Under the pieces are notes generated by a model that was not told the origin of the DNA, made no database searches, and saw nothing but the letters and a program-made list of their open reading frames with translations. Shown here piece by piece: positions 16,644 through 25,294 of a stretch of DNA of 64,000 bases. Source of the DNA: Solirubrobacter soli DSM 22325 (GTDB lineage: Bacteria; Actinomycetota; Thermoleophilia; Solirubrobacterales; Solirubrobacteraceae); the NCBI RefSeq assembly GCF_000423665.1, contig NZ_KE384069.1, forward strand, positions 609,588 to 673,587. Reading direction: 5' to 3'. Each line of letters opens with the position of its first letter. Positions within the stretch are counted from its first letter, which is position 1. The position numbers were made by a program, and so were the translations under genes.

Positions 16644-16650
16644 CTGTTGC

Positions 16651-17229
16651 ATGGAGGAGGAGATCGAGGTCGTCGCGTTCGCCTGCCGCGGCACCCTGCT
16701 CGATTGGACAGGCGCGATCGAAGCGGTGGCGTACGAGCTGGCTCGCTGCAACGGCGAGAGCCCGCTCGACAGAGGCGCCGCCCTACGCCGGCGTGTGGAG
16801 ACGCTGGCCGGTGGGCACGGGCTCGCGAGAGGATTCGAGCGGCTGGCCCGTGAACGTGGATATCGCGGAGAAGAGAGCGGCGAGGAGTCGCTCGCCCGCG
16901 TGGTCGCCCTGGCGCGTCCCCTCCGTGGCGCGCGCGAAGCCGTCGCGCTTGCGGTCCGGTCCGGGAAACGGGTGGTCGCCGTTTCCCGGGCCGAGCACCC
17001 CGGAGCCCTTTACCTGTTCGGCGGCGCGTTCGACGCCGTGGTCTCGGACCCGCGCGAGCTCGACGAGCCGCTGGACTCGATCCTGTATGTCAGCGCCGCC
17101 GAGTGGCGGCGCGCCGAGGCTCGGCGGCGCGGTATGCGTGCTGTCGCGCCAGAAGGTCTCGCCGCGGCCCTCGCTCTCCACCCATTGGTGGCGGCGCGGA
17201 CCGCAATGCCCACTATCTTGGCGGCCTGA
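16651..17229 (+). CDS. HAD-like protein without catalytic aspartates
   Basis: 192 residues. The N-terminus reads [20 protein letters not shown], which aligns with the motif I region of haloacid-dehalogenase-type HAD proteins (FDxxGTLxDW) but with Ala in place of the nucleophilic Asp. The later [20 protein letters not shown] matches motif IV and the following helix (VGD...D..GA...GM), again without the acidic metal ligands. It is therefore probably a pseudoenzyme with a HAD fold, perhaps a ligand sensor working with the regulator it is coupled to. The stop codon overlaps the ATG of the GntR gene by one base. The gene appears leaderless and under the tandem operator. Confidence 0.6.
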   Translation: MEEEIEVVAFACRGTLLDWTGAIEAVAYELARCNGESPLDRGAALRRRVETLAGGHGLARGFERLARERGYRGEESGEESLARVVALARPLRGAREAVALAVRSGKRVVAVSRAEHPGALYLFGGAFDAVVSDPRELDEPLDSILYVSAAEWRRAEARRRGMRAVAPEGLAAALALHPLVAARTAMPTILAA

Positions 17230-17870
17230 TGAGTGGGCTCGCCGTCCGACCGATCTCGACCACCGAGGCCGTCGTCGTCTCGCTGCGAGCGCGCATCCTC
17301 GACGGGAAGATCGAAGCGGGCGTGCGCCTTCCGGAACTCGAGCTGGCGGCGGAGTTCGGCGTCGCCCGCCCGACGGTCCGCGCGGCCATCCAACAGCTCT
17401 GCCACGAGGGTCTCCTCGTGCGCGAGCCCAACCGAAGCGCGAACATCCCGGTTCTGACTCGTGATGAAATCCTCGATCTGTTTTCAGTGCGCATCCCTCT
17501 GGAGTGCCTCGTGGTGCGCGCAGTGCTCGAGCGCGGCGCGCCTCTCGCGCCGGCACGCGAAGCAATTGCGGGCATGGAAGCCCTCCCCGACGACGCCGGC
17601 TGGAGCGAGGTGGTCCAGGCCGACGGCGCCTTCCATCAGGCGCTTGTCTCGGCCGTAGGCTCGCCCCGCCTGGAGCGGCTCTACGGCTCGCTCAGCGGCG
17701 AGATCCGCCTCTGTGTGGCCCAGCTGCGTCCGAGCTGGGCCTCACCCTCGGAGATCGGCGTCGAGCACCACGAGGTCCTCGCGGTGCTCGAGTCGGGCGA
17801 CGTCGCCGCCGCCGAGGCCCGTATGACGGCGCACTTGGAGCGCGCCGTCAACGACCTCACCAACGGCTAG
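17229..17870 (+). CDS. GntR-family regulator, FCD (FadR) subfamily
   Basis: 213 residues. N-terminal winged helix (about 10-75) has the GntR pattern [33 protein letters not shown]. The C-terminal all-helical FCD domain (about 85-205) contains the metal- and ligand-pocket residues [14 protein letters not shown] and [13 protein letters not shown]. Such regulators sense small organic acids or sugars acids and bind TnGTnnnACnA-type sites. The tandem TGTCTGACA boxes upstream of its operon are the obvious target, so autoregulation is likely, and control of the divergent LamG gene possible. It ends 4 bp inside the convergent alcohol dehydrogenase gene, so the oxidoreductase operon is another candidate target. 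Confidence 0.88.
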   Translation: MSGLAVRPISTTEAVVVSLRARILDGKIEAGVRLPELELAAEFGVARPTVRAAIQQLCHEGLLVREPNRSANIPVLTRDEILDLFSVRIPLECLVVRAVLERGAPLAPAREAIAGMEALPDDAGWSEVVQADGAFHQALVSAVGSPRLERLYGSLSGEIRLCVAQLRPSWASPSEIGVEHHEVLAVLESGDVAAAEARMTAHLERAVNDLTNG

Positions 17871-19069
17871 GCCGTTGCCATCCCCACGGCCCGGAGGCGC
17901 TCCGGGTCACCGTGCCACGCGGCCTCGAGGATCGCCTCGAGGTCGTCGACGTCCAGCGGGCGGGGGTTGTTGTCGATCAGGCGCTTGATGCCGACCGACG
18001 CCTCCGCCATGCCGCGCAGGTCCTCCTCGCCGACGCCGATCTCGGCCAGCGAGCCGGGGAGGCCGATCTGCAGGCCGAGCGCGTGGACGCACTCGACGGC
18101 GTCTCCGCCCATCAGCGCGGAGAGCTCGGCGATCTCGGCCGGGCGTGCGGGGCGGTTGAACTCCATCACGTAGGGGAGGAGCAGCCCGGTGCCGAGCCCG
18201 TGGGAGGTGTGGGTGAGCGCGCCGACGGCGAACTGCAGCGCGTGCGCGGCGCTCACGCCCGAGTTGCCGAACGCGATGCCCGCCAGCAGCGAGCCGTAGA
18301 GCATCCCGGTGCGGGCCTCGAGATCGGACCCGTCGGCGACCGCGCGGGCGAGGTTGCGGAAGATGTGACCCGCGGCCTCCAGGGCCAGGGTGTCGGAGAG
18401 CAGATTCTTTCCGATCTGCGGGCGGCCGAGCACCAGGTCCACGGACGGCTGCTCGCGCGCGGCCATGTAGGCCTCGATCGCGTGCGACAGGGCGTCGATG
18501 CCCGAGTGTGCGGTCACGACGGGCGGAGCGCCGACGCTCAGCAGCGGGTCGCAGATCGCGTGGCGCGGGATCAGGAACGGGCTCGCGACGCCGATCTTCA
18601 TCTCGGTCGCGGGGTCGGTGATGACGCTGACGGGCGTCGCCTCCGAGCCGGTGCCGGCGGTGGTCGGCAGCGCGATCAGCGGCACGACGGGCCCGGGCAC
18701 GGACTGGACGGCGTAGTAGTTCTCGAGCGGCCCGCCGTGGGCGAGCAGGAGCGCGGTGACCTTCGCGAGGTCGATCACCGAGCCGCCGCCGACGGCCACG
18801 ATCACGTCGGGCTCGATCGACTCCCCGAGCGCGACCGCGGCGTCGACCGCCGCGCGGGGGACATCGACGACCGCGTCGGAGAAGACCGTGGCGTCGAGGT
18901 CGGTCAGGGAGTCCAGCACCGTGGCGAAGCCCGGCGTCCGCGCGATCACCGGGTCGGTGATGACCAGGACCCGGCGGCCGTGGCCGGCAGCGACCCGGCC
19001 GGCGGCCTCGGCCATCCCGGCCCCGAACAGCACCTGCGAGGGCGCGCGTAGGACGGCGAAGTCGGTCAT
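17867..19069 (-). CDS. Iron-containing alcohol dehydrogenase
   Basis: 400 residues, the last gene of a four-gene minus-strand operon. The NAD-binding [10 protein letters not shown] and TAGTGSEAT motifs and the metal-binding region ([10 protein letters not shown], then [19 protein letters not shown]) mark a type III (Fe-dependent) alcohol dehydrogenase, of normal length. Family members act on propanediol, lactaldehyde, hydroxybutyrate or maleylacetate, among others. ATG at 19069 overlaps the stop of the alpha/beta-hydrolase gene (ATGA), so the two are translationally coupled. With the aldehyde dehydrogenase at the head of the operon it could reduce or oxidise an alcohol/aldehyde pair released by the hydrolase. 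The exact substrate is unknown. Confidence 0.92.
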   Translation of the reverse strand: MTDFAVLRAPSQVLFGAGMAEAAGRVAAGHGRRVLVITDPVIARTPGFATVLDSLTDLDATVFSDAVVDVPRAAVDAAVALGESIEPDVIVAVGGGSVIDLAKVTALLLAHGGPLENYYAVQSVPGPVVPLIALPTTAGTGSEATPVSVITDPATEMKIGVASPFLIPRHAICDPLLSVGAPPVVTAHSGIDALSHAIEAYMAAREQPSVDLVLGRPQIGKNLLSDTLALEAAGHIFRNLARAVADGSDLEARTGMLYGSLLAGIAFGNSGVSAAHALQFAVGALTHTSHGLGTGLLLPYVMEFNRPARPAEIAELSALMGGDAVECVHALGLQIGLPGSLAEIGVGEEDLRGMAEASVGIKRLIDNNPRPLDVDDLEAILEAAWHGDPERLRAVGMATA

Positions 19070-19803
19070 CGGTCGGTCTCCAAGAAGGTGGTCAGCAAGC
19101 GGTTGAATGCGTCGGTGTGTTCCAATGGTGAAGCGTGGCCGCAACGGCCGAAGACGTGGCCGCGCGCGTCCGGCAGCGCCTCGATGAGCCCGAGGAAGCT
19201 GTCGCGCAGCGGCACGATGCGGTCCTGCGCGCCGTGGACGAGCAGCACCGGGGCGGTGATGGACTCGAGCTCCGGCCCGGACAGCGACAGGTCGTCGACC
19301 CAGCGCTGGCGCGGCGCGGGGAACAGCTCGCGGTACCAGGGCTGGGCGGCCATCGCGGCGGAGCGCGCGGCGACCACCGCATCGCTCGGCGCCAAATAGG
19401 TGATCAACTCCGCGACCGCAGCCGCGGACGGCGCCGCCCACAGCGTGTCGAGCCCGTCGGGCAGCGGCATGCCGAAGCCCATCGAGCCGACCGCCACCAC
19501 GCGCGTGACCGCGCGCGGGCGCACGTGCGCCAGTGACAACGCAATGGCCCCGCCCGCCGAGTTGCCCACGACCGCGAACGTCTCGTGGCCGAGTGAGTCC
19601 ATCAGCTCCAGCGCCTGCGCCGTCCACGCGGCGCGCAACGACCCGCTCGGCCGGGGCGACTCCCCGAACCCGAGCAGGTCTGGCGCGATCACGCGAAAGC
19701 GCGGTGCGAGCGCGGCGATCAGCGGTGTCCAGGCGGCGGCCGTCGTCCCCGGACCGGAGCCGTGCAGGAGCAGCACGGGCGGCCCGGAGCCTTCGGCGAG
19801 CAT
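19066..19803 (-). CDS. Alpha/beta hydrolase, meta-cleavage-hydrolase-like
   Basis: 245 residues, no signal peptide. Oxyanion strand LLLHGSGPGTTAAAW, nucleophile elbow GNSAGG, acid in HGAQDRIVP and final His in RCGHASPLEHTDAFNRLL. The HGSGPG start and the elbow GNSAGG are typical of C-C bond hydrolases of aromatic meta-cleavage pathways (BphD/HsaD group), although simple esterases and haloperoxidase-like enzymes share the fold. It starts ten bases after the DJ-1/PfpI gene and overlaps the alcohol dehydrogenase gene by 4 bp. No ring-cleavage dioxygenase is in the window, so an aromatic pathway is not proven. Confidence 0.85.
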   Translation of the reverse strand: MLAEGSGPPVLLLHGSGPGTTAAAWTPLIAALAPRFRVIAPDLLGFGESPRPSGSLRAAWTAQALELMDSLGHETFAVVGNSAGGAIALSLAHVRPRAVTRVVAVGSMGFGMPLPDGLDTLWAAPSAAAVAELITYLAPSDAVVAARSAAMAAQPWYRELFPAPRQRWVDDLSLSGPELESITAPVLLVHGAQDRIVPLRDSFLGLIEALPDARGHVFGRCGHASPLEHTDAFNRLLTTFLETDR

Positions 19804-19813
19804 CAGCGGAGGC

Positions 19814-20386
19814 TCAGGCCGGGACGGCGGCGCGCTCGAGCACGTTCATGAACGCGCGCGACCACTCGGGCATGTCCGGCCAGCCACGGCACGAGACCAT
19901 GTTGCCGTCGACCACGTCGGGCGCGTCCACGAGGATCGCGCCGGCGTTCTCCATGTCGCCCCACAGCGGCGGGAACGCGGCGGTCTTGCGCCCGCGCAGC
20001 AGGCCATAGACAGCCGGGACCTGCGGTCCGTGGCAGATCGTGCCGACCGGGAGGTCGTGCTCGAAGAAGTACTCCGTGATGCGGCGCACGTCGGCGTCGA
20101 GGCGGATGTACTCCGGCGCGCGCCCGCCCGGGATCACCAGGCCGACGTACTCGGACGGGTCGACCTCGGAGAACGCCAGGTCGACCGGCAGCTTGCGGCC
20201 GTTCTTCTCGGTGTAGGCGTCCGAATTGGGGTCGAAGTCATGGATCACGAGCTGGACCTCGCGGCGCGTGAGCGCAGCGACGTCGGCGATGTAGCCGGCC
20301 TCGCGGATCCGGTAGATCGGGTACATCGCGTCGAGCTCTTCGGCGGCATCGCCGACCAGCACGAGCACCTTCTGTTGGGTGGACAC
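19814..20386 (-). CDS. DJ-1/PfpI family protein
   Basis: 190 residues. GTG at 20386 was chosen because GGGGGAGG lies five bases before it; longer upstream readings are low-complexity. The fold signature is complete: early Glu in AAEEL, nucleophile elbow TICHGPQ with the reactive Cys, and the PfpI-type strand LVIPGGRAPEY. The CHGPQ form is that of PfpI/YhbO-like members, reported as proteases, deglycases or glyoxalase-like enzymes. Between an aldehyde dehydrogenase and a hydrolase it most plausibly detoxifies or repairs damage from reactive aldehydes, which is inference. Confidence 0.88.
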   Translation of the reverse strand: MSTQQKVLVLVGDAAEELDAMYPIYRIREAGYIADVAALTRREVQLVIHDFDPNSDAYTEKNGRKLPVDLAFSEVDPSEYVGLVIPGGRAPEYIRLDADVRRITEYFFEHDLPVGTICHGPQVPAVYGLLRGRKTAAFPPLWGDMENAGAILVDAPDVVDGNMVSCRGWPDMPEWSRAFMNVLERAAVPA

Positions 20387-20423
20387 TGAAACCTCCCCCT
20401 TGTCGAGATGAAAGAATCTGCAG

Positions 20424-21818
20424 CTAATCGAAGGCGAAGTACTTCGGCTCGAGGAACTCGAGCAGCCCGTGATGGCCGCCCTCGCGGCCGATCCCGGACT
20501 GCTTCGTGCCCCCGAACGGCGCCGCGGGGTCTGACACGACGCCACGATTCAGACCGACCATGCCGGTCTCGATCTCTTCGCCGACCGCCATCGCGCGGCG
20601 CAGGTCACGGCTGAAGACGAAGGCCACCAACCCGTACTCGGTGTCGTTGGCGAGCGCGATCGCCTCGTCCTCGTCGCTGAAGGTCATGACCGGGGCGACC
20701 GGGCCGAAGACCTCCTCGTCGAGGATCGCCGAGCCGGGCTGCACGCGGTCGAGGACCGTCGGCGGATAGAAGAAGCCGGGGCCGGCGAGCCGCTCGCCGC
20801 CGCAGCGCACGCGGGCGCCGCGGTCGAGCGCGTCGGCCACCAGGCGCTCGACCTTGTCGCGCGCCGCGGCGTTGATCAGCGGCCCGAGCTGGGCGCCGTC
20901 CTCGAAGCCGTTGCCGACGCGGACCTGAGCCATCGCCGCGGTCAGCCCGGCCGTGAACTCCTCTGCCACCGACTCGTGCACGAGGAAGCGGTTGGCCGCC
21001 GTGCAGGCCTCGCCGCCGTTGCGCATCTTGGCCGCCATCGCACCCGCGATCGCGATCTCGATGTCAGCGTCTCCCAGCACCAGGAACGGCGAGTTGCCGC
21101 CTAGCTCCAGCGAGGCGCTGATGACCTGCGGCGCACACAGTTCGAGCAAGCGCCGCCCGACCCCGGTCGAGCCGGTGAAGGACAGCTTTCGCACGCGCGG
21201 GTCACTGAGCACCGCCTCCGCGAAGGGCGCCGGGTCGTCCGTGCAGACGACGTTGACGACCCCCTTCGGGACCCCCGCCTCTTCGAGCAGCTCGCCGATC
21301 GCGATCGCCGTGAGGGGGGTTTCTTCGGCGGGTTTCAGAACCACCGTGCAGCCGGCGGCCAGCGCCGGCCCGATCTTGCGGGTCGCCATCGCGGCCGGGA
21401 AGTTCCACGGCGTGATCAACAGCGAGATGCCGATCGGCGCGTGCGAGACGAGCATGCGGTTCGTACCGCCGGGTGCGGTGGCGAAGTCCCCGTTGGCGCG
21501 CACGGCCTCCTCGGAGAACCAGCGCAGGAACTCGGCCGCGTAGGCCGCCTCACCGCGCGCCTCGGCGAGCGGCTTGCCCATCTCGCGCACGATGATGCGT
21601 GCGATCTCGTCGTTGCGCTCGACCATCAGGTCGAACGCGCGACGCAATGTCTCGGCGCGCTCGCGCGGCGCGCGCGCGGCCCAATCTTCGGCCGCCGCCG
21701 CAGCGGCGTCCACGGCGGCGATGCCGTCGTCCGGGGTCGCGGACTCGATCGCGTCGATGACGGATTCGTCGGACGGATCGAGTACGGGAAACCGGCGTCG
21801 CTCGGTGGCGATGACCAT
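20424..21818 (-). CDS. NAD(P)-dependent aldehyde dehydrogenase (succinate-semialdehyde type)
   Basis: 464 residues; ATG at 21818 is the first start that keeps the conserved N-terminus. It has the family's TPWNFPAAM, the FTGSTGVGRR cofactor loop, the general base Glu in LELGGNSPF and the catalytic Cys in GGEACTAANR, so it should be active. Overall it resembles the succinate-semialdehyde/glycolaldehyde dehydrogenase branch. First gene of the oxidoreductase operon, divergent from the ABC importer operon across a 155-bp control region with TTGC/GCAA boxes, so the two operons are probably induced together. Confidence 0.92.
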   Translation of the reverse strand: MVIATERRRFPVLDPSDESVIDAIESATPDDGIAAVDAAAAAAEDWAARAPRERAETLRRAFDLMVERNDEIARIIVREMGKPLAEARGEAAYAAEFLRWFSEEAVRANGDFATAPGGTNRMLVSHAPIGISLLITPWNFPAAMATRKIGPALAAGCTVVLKPAEETPLTAIAIGELLEEAGVPKGVVNVVCTDDPAPFAEAVLSDPRVRKLSFTGSTGVGRRLLELCAPQVISASLELGGNSPFLVLGDADIEIAIAGAMAAKMRNGGEACTAANRFLVHESVAEEFTAGLTAAMAQVRVGNGFEDGAQLGPLINAAARDKVERLVADALDRGARVRCGGERLAGPGFFYPPTVLDRVQPGSAILDEEVFGPVAPVMTFSDEDEAIALANDTEYGLVAFVFSRDLRRAMAVGEEIETGMVGLNRGVVSDPAAPFGGTKQSGIGREGGHHGLLEFLEPKYFAFD

Positions 21819-21850
21819 GGCCGGACAGTAGCGCGGGATTGATAGACAAT

Positions 21851-21919
21851 GCAAGAAATTGCCAAAGGTGTTGACAAGGAATGCAAAGAGGGCGTAGGTT
21901 TTTGCAAGCCTCGTGCAAG
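21851..21919 (+). promoter_or_regulatory. Promoter and TGCAA boxes upstream of ABC importer
   Basis: TTGACA (21871-21876), 18-bp spacer and TAGGTT (21895-21900) form a candidate promoter. Around it lie GCAA-GAAA-TTGC (21851-21862), ATGCAA (21881-21886) and two TGCAAG copies 11 bp apart (21903, 21914). These are plausible binding boxes for the DeoR regulator at the end of the operon. Confidence 0.6.
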
Positions 21920-21973
21920 GTTCGTAGTGCAGCCGGTCATCGGAGTAGGGCCAACCCTCTTGGAGGAGGAGTA

Positions 21974-23350
21974 ATGAAGGGGAGACTTCAAGTCTCGGCA
22001 GCGGTCGCCGTTGCCGCGGCAGCGTTCACGGTTGCCGCCTGCGGTGGTAGCGACAGTGGGGGAGGCGGCGCCACGAAGGCATCCGCCGACGCCACGACCA
22101 AGCTCAGCGACAAGCCCATGACGCTGACGTTCCTCTGGTTCGATTGGCCGCCGGCCAAGGCGCTGGAGGAGCTGGGCAAGGAGTACACGAAGACCCGCCC
22201 GAACGTGACGGTCAAGGTCAACGTCGTCCCGAACCCTCAGTGGCACGACGCGATCTTCACCCAGTTCGCCGCTCGTAAGACGAACTTCGACATGCCGATC
22301 CTCGACTCGCAGAACATCGGCGAGGCGGTCACCAACGGGTCGATCCTCGACCTGACGGACTTCGTCAAGAAGAACATCGACACGTCGCAGTACGATCCGT
22401 ACTTCCTGGCGGCCTACGGCCAGTACCCGCAGAACACGACGGGCGAGGCCAATCCGGACGCCAAGACCTACGGGCTCCCGCTGCTCGGTGACACCTGGTC
22501 GATGATCTGGCGCAAGGATCTGATGGGCGACACGCCTCCGGCGACGTGGGAGGACATGATCGCCGCGGCCAAGAAGTGCCAGGACGAGAATCCGGGCATG
22601 AGCGGCCTCGGCTTCCATCAGGCCGGCACCGGCGACGCCGCGGCCGTGACGTACAACGTCATGAACGCGCTCTACGGCGGCGAGCTGTGGGACCAGAAGG
22701 ACCGCAAGATCGCGGGCATCGTCAACAACGCGGCCGGCCACAAGGCGATGGACGTCCTCGTCAACCAGATGGTTCCGCTCACGCCCAAGGGCTCGAGCAA
22801 CTGGTTCATCGACGAGGTCAACGCCGGCATCTCGCAGGGCAAGATCTGCGTCGGCTTCCAGTGGATCGCCGCCATGGGCGGCCTCCTCGACCCGGCCTCG
22901 TCGAAGCTCGGCAAGACCAAGGACGAGATCCTCAAGAAGCTCGCCTTCGCCCCGCTGCCCAAGCAGGTCACCGACAAGGTGCCGCTCGGCGGCATGGGCC
23001 TGCACGTCTCGAAGTACATCCCGGCCGACCATCAGGCCGAGGCTCTGAACTTCATCAAGTGGTTCCAGTCCCCCGAGGCCCAGAAGAAGTGGGCGCAGCT
23101 CGGCGGCGTTCCGGCCCGCAACGACGTCCTCAACTCGCCCGAGTTCCTCGAGGCGCAGCCGTACAACAAGGTGTTCACGGAGTCGGTTCCGCGTCTGAAG
23201 GACTTCTGGAACCTGCCCGAGTACGCGAAGCTCCTGAACGTTCACTCGACCGAGGTCAACGCGGCCATCTCCGGCACGGAGAAGCCTGACGCTGCCCTCG
23301 ACAAGCTCGCCAACGACGAGCAGGCCATTCTCGACGAGAGCGGCCACTAA
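21974..23350 (+). CDS. ABC transporter substrate-binding lipoprotein (carbohydrate type)
   Basis: 458 residues. ATG at 21974 follows GGAGGAG. The N-terminus is a lipoprotein signal with lipobox VAAC followed by a Gly/Ser-rich tether (GGSDSGGGG), so the mature protein is membrane-anchored outside the cell. The body is a type I (CUT1, MalE/UgpB-like) solute-binding protein, with YGLPLLGDTWSMIWRKDL and the terminal EALNFIKWFQSPEAQKKW helix. It is the first gene of a six-gene operon. The sugar or polyol bound cannot be read from sequence; the glycerol, sorbitol and trehalose/maltose systems share this arrangement. Confidence 0.93.
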   Translation: MKGRLQVSAAVAVAAAAFTVAACGGSDSGGGGATKASADATTKLSDKPMTLTFLWFDWPPAKALEELGKEYTKTRPNVTVKVNVVPNPQWHDAIFTQFAARKTNFDMPILDSQNIGEAVTNGSILDLTDFVKKNIDTSQYDPYFLAAYGQYPQNTTGEANPDAKTYGLPLLGDTWSMIWRKDLMGDTPPATWEDMIAAAKKCQDENPGMSGLGFHQAGTGDAAAVTYNVMNALYGGELWDQKDRKIAGIVNNAAGHKAMDVLVNQMVPLTPKGSSNWFIDEVNAGISQGKICVGFQWIAAMGGLLDPASSKLGKTKDEILKKLAFAPLPKQVTDKVPLGGMGLHVSKYIPADHQAEALNFIKWFQSPEAQKKWAQLGGVPARNDVLNSPEFLEAQPYNKVFTESVPRLKDFWNLPEYAKLLNVHSTEVNAAISGTEKPDAALDKLANDEQAILDESGH

Positions 23351-23366
23351 GCAGCGATTCAAGGAC

Positions 23367-23395
23367 GGCCGGGCTCATCTCAGGTGAGCCCGGCC
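23367..23395 (+). terminator. Stem-loop between binding-protein and permease genes
   Basis: Perfect 11-bp arms (23367-23377, 23385-23395) and a seven-base loop, without a T-run. Such stem-loops often act as partial terminators or mRNA 3' stabilisers that keep the binding protein more abundant than the membrane components. Confidence 0.65.
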
Positions 23396-23426
23396 GCCTG
23401 ATCTCTCTCCCGCCACACAACCACTC

Positions 23427-24380
23427 ATGGCCGACACGCTCCAAACCCCACCCACGGCGCCCCCGCCGGTCGAGAAGCTCGAAGCCCCGCCCGCGGCGAA
23501 GCGCTTCGCCTTCCTGACCGACCGCTGGCTCGCCGGCCTCTTCATCACGCCGGCGCTCGCGCTGCTGGTGTTCCTCTCGATCTGGCCACTGATCCGGTTG
23601 GTGTGGCTGTCGTTCACCGACTATTCGGTGACCCGAGACGTTCCCGCGAGCTTCATCGGGTTCGACAACTACATCGACGTGCTGACGTCGCCCGTCACGC
23701 AGAAGCGTGCGGTCACGACGCTGATCTTCGTCGTCGGCGCCGTCCTGTTGCAGACGCTGCTCGGGTTCGCGATCGCGTTCCTGATCTCGCGGCGCACGAA
23801 GGGCCGCGGCGCGCTGACGACGATGTTCCTGATCCCGATGATGCTCTCGCCGATCGTCGTCGGCCTGTTCTGGAAGTTCATGCTCGACGTGCAGTTCGGC
23901 GTCGTGAACTCGTTCCTGAACTCGCTCGGCTTCGGCTCGGTCGAATGGCTGACGAGGCAGCGATTGGCGCTCTTCTCACTGGTCATCGTCGACACCTGGC
24001 AATGGACGCCGTTCATCATGCTGATCGCGCTCGCGGGGCTGACGGCGGTGCCCAAATACCTCTATGAGGCGGCGGAGATCGACCGCGCCTCGGAGTGGTT
24101 CAAGTTCCGCCGGATCACGTTCCCGCTCGTCTGGCCGCTGCTGCTGATCGCGATCATGTTCCGCGCGATCGAGGCCTTCCGGCTCTTCGACCTGGTCTAC
24201 ATCCTCACGGGCGGCGGCCCGGGCGGCACGACCGAGACGCTGTCCTACAACGTCTACAAGGTCGCCTTCTTCGGCTTCGACACCGGCCGCGCCTCCGCGT
24301 ACGGCATCTTGATGGTGATCGTGGTCACGATCGCGGCGCAGTTCTACCTGCGCTACCTCAACAAGCTTCAGGAGCGCTAG
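23427..24380 (+). CDS. Carbohydrate ABC transporter permease (MalF/UgpA type)
   Basis: 317 residues with six membrane segments after a Pro-rich cytoplasmic N-terminus. The EAA loop that docks on the ATPase reads YEAAEIDRASEWFKFRRITF (conserved EAA...G-like region near residue 212). Its partner is the next permease three bases downstream. With one MalF-type and one MalG-type subunit, a binding lipoprotein and two ATPases, the operon encodes a complete CUT1 importer. No unusual features. Confidence 0.92.
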   Translation: MADTLQTPPTAPPPVEKLEAPPAAKRFAFLTDRWLAGLFITPALALLVFLSIWPLIRLVWLSFTDYSVTRDVPASFIGFDNYIDVLTSPVTQKRAVTTLIFVVGAVLLQTLLGFAIAFLISRRTKGRGALTTMFLIPMMLSPIVVGLFWKFMLDVQFGVVNSFLNSLGFGSVEWLTRQRLALFSLVIVDTWQWTPFIMLIALAGLTAVPKYLYEAAEIDRASEWFKFRRITFPLVWPLLLIAIMFRAIEAFRLFDLVYILTGGGPGGTTETLSYNVYKVAFFGFDTGRASAYGILMVIVVTIAAQFYLRYLNKLQER

Positions 24381-24382
24381 AG

Positions 24383-25294
24383 ATGGCCGCGCACATCCAG
24401 CCCGCCGGCGTCGCCGACGCCGGGATCGCGGGCGAGACCGCGGCCCCGCCGCCCATCCGCCGCAAGCGCAAGCTGAGCAACGGCTTCGAGATCGTGGTGC
24501 TCGCGATCTTCGCGATCGTGATGCTGTTCCCGGTCGTCTGGATGCTCGAGACGGCGCTGAAGGAGACCAAGGACATCTACGCCGTCCCGGCCAAGCTGAT
24601 CACCGGCTGGACCCCGACGCTGGAGCACGTCAAGGACGTCTTCAGCTCGGACTCGCCGGTCTTCAAGGGCTTCAAGAACTCGATCATCGTCGCCGTCTCC
24701 TCGACGGTCATCGCGACGGTGCTCGGCGTCCCGGCCGCCTGGGCGTACTCGCGCTTCCAGATCAAGGCCAAGAAGGACCAGTTGTTCTTCATCCTCTCGA
24801 CGCGCTTCATGCCGCCGGTCGTCGTGGTCATCCCGGTCTTCCTGATGTTCCGCGACCTGTCCCTGCTGGACACGCGGCTCGGCCTGACGCTCGTCTACGC
24901 GGCGTTCAACCTGCCGTTCACGATCTGGATGATGAAGGGCTTCATCGACGAGGTCCCGGCCGAGTACGAGGAGGCCGCGATGCTCGACGGCTTCTCGCGC
25001 TTCGAGGCCTTCTGGCGGGTGACGATGCCGCTGCTGATCCCGGGCATCGCCGCCACCGCCGTGTTCGCGCTGATCTTCTCCTGGAACGAGTTCGTGTTCT
25101 CGATCTTCCTGATCACCGACCCGGACACGCGGACCGCCCCGGCGGCGATCGCGGGCCTGATCGGCGGCACGACGATCGACTGGGGCCTGGTGGCCGCGAG
25201 CGCGATGATCTTCGCGATCCCGGTGCTGCTCTTCGCGTTCCTCGTGCGCAAGCACCTCGTCGCGGGCGTGACCCTCGGGGCGGTGCGTCGCTGA
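24383..25294 (+). CDS. Carbohydrate ABC transporter permease (MalG/UgpE type)
   Basis: 303 residues and six membrane segments. The start is the ATG two bases after the preceding stop; a longer upstream reading frame merely shadows the first permease. The EAA loop is YEEAAMLDGFSRFEAFWRVT, followed by PLLIPGIAATAVFAL, typical of MalG-like subunits. Its stop overlaps the ATG of the first ATPase gene (TGATG), which indicates coupled translation. Confidence 0.92.
   Translation: MAAHIQPAGVADAGIAGETAAPPPIRRKRKLSNGFEIVVLAIFAIVMLFPVVWMLETALKETKDIYAVPAKLITGWTPTLEHVKDVFSSDSPVFKGFKNSIIVAVSSTVIATVLGVPAAWAYSRFQIKAKKDQLFFILSTRFMPPVVVVIPVFLMFRDLSLLDTRLGLTLVYAAFNLPFTIWMMKGFIDEVPAEYEEAAMLDGFSRFEAFWRVTMPLLIPGIAATAVFALIFSWNEFVFSIFLITDPDTRTAPAAIAGLIGGTTIDWGLVAASAMIFAIPVLLFAFLVRKHLVAGVTLGAVRR

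Noticed and set aside
16520-16650. Direct repeats considered as a mobile-element target duplication
   Set aside because: The copies are 24 bp apart inside a well-formed promoter, contain a small palindrome and precede a GntR operon, which fits operators better.
19066-19803. Aromatic meta-cleavage pathway
   Set aside because: Only the hydrolase resembles such enzymes; no ring dioxygenase, hydratase or aldolase is present.
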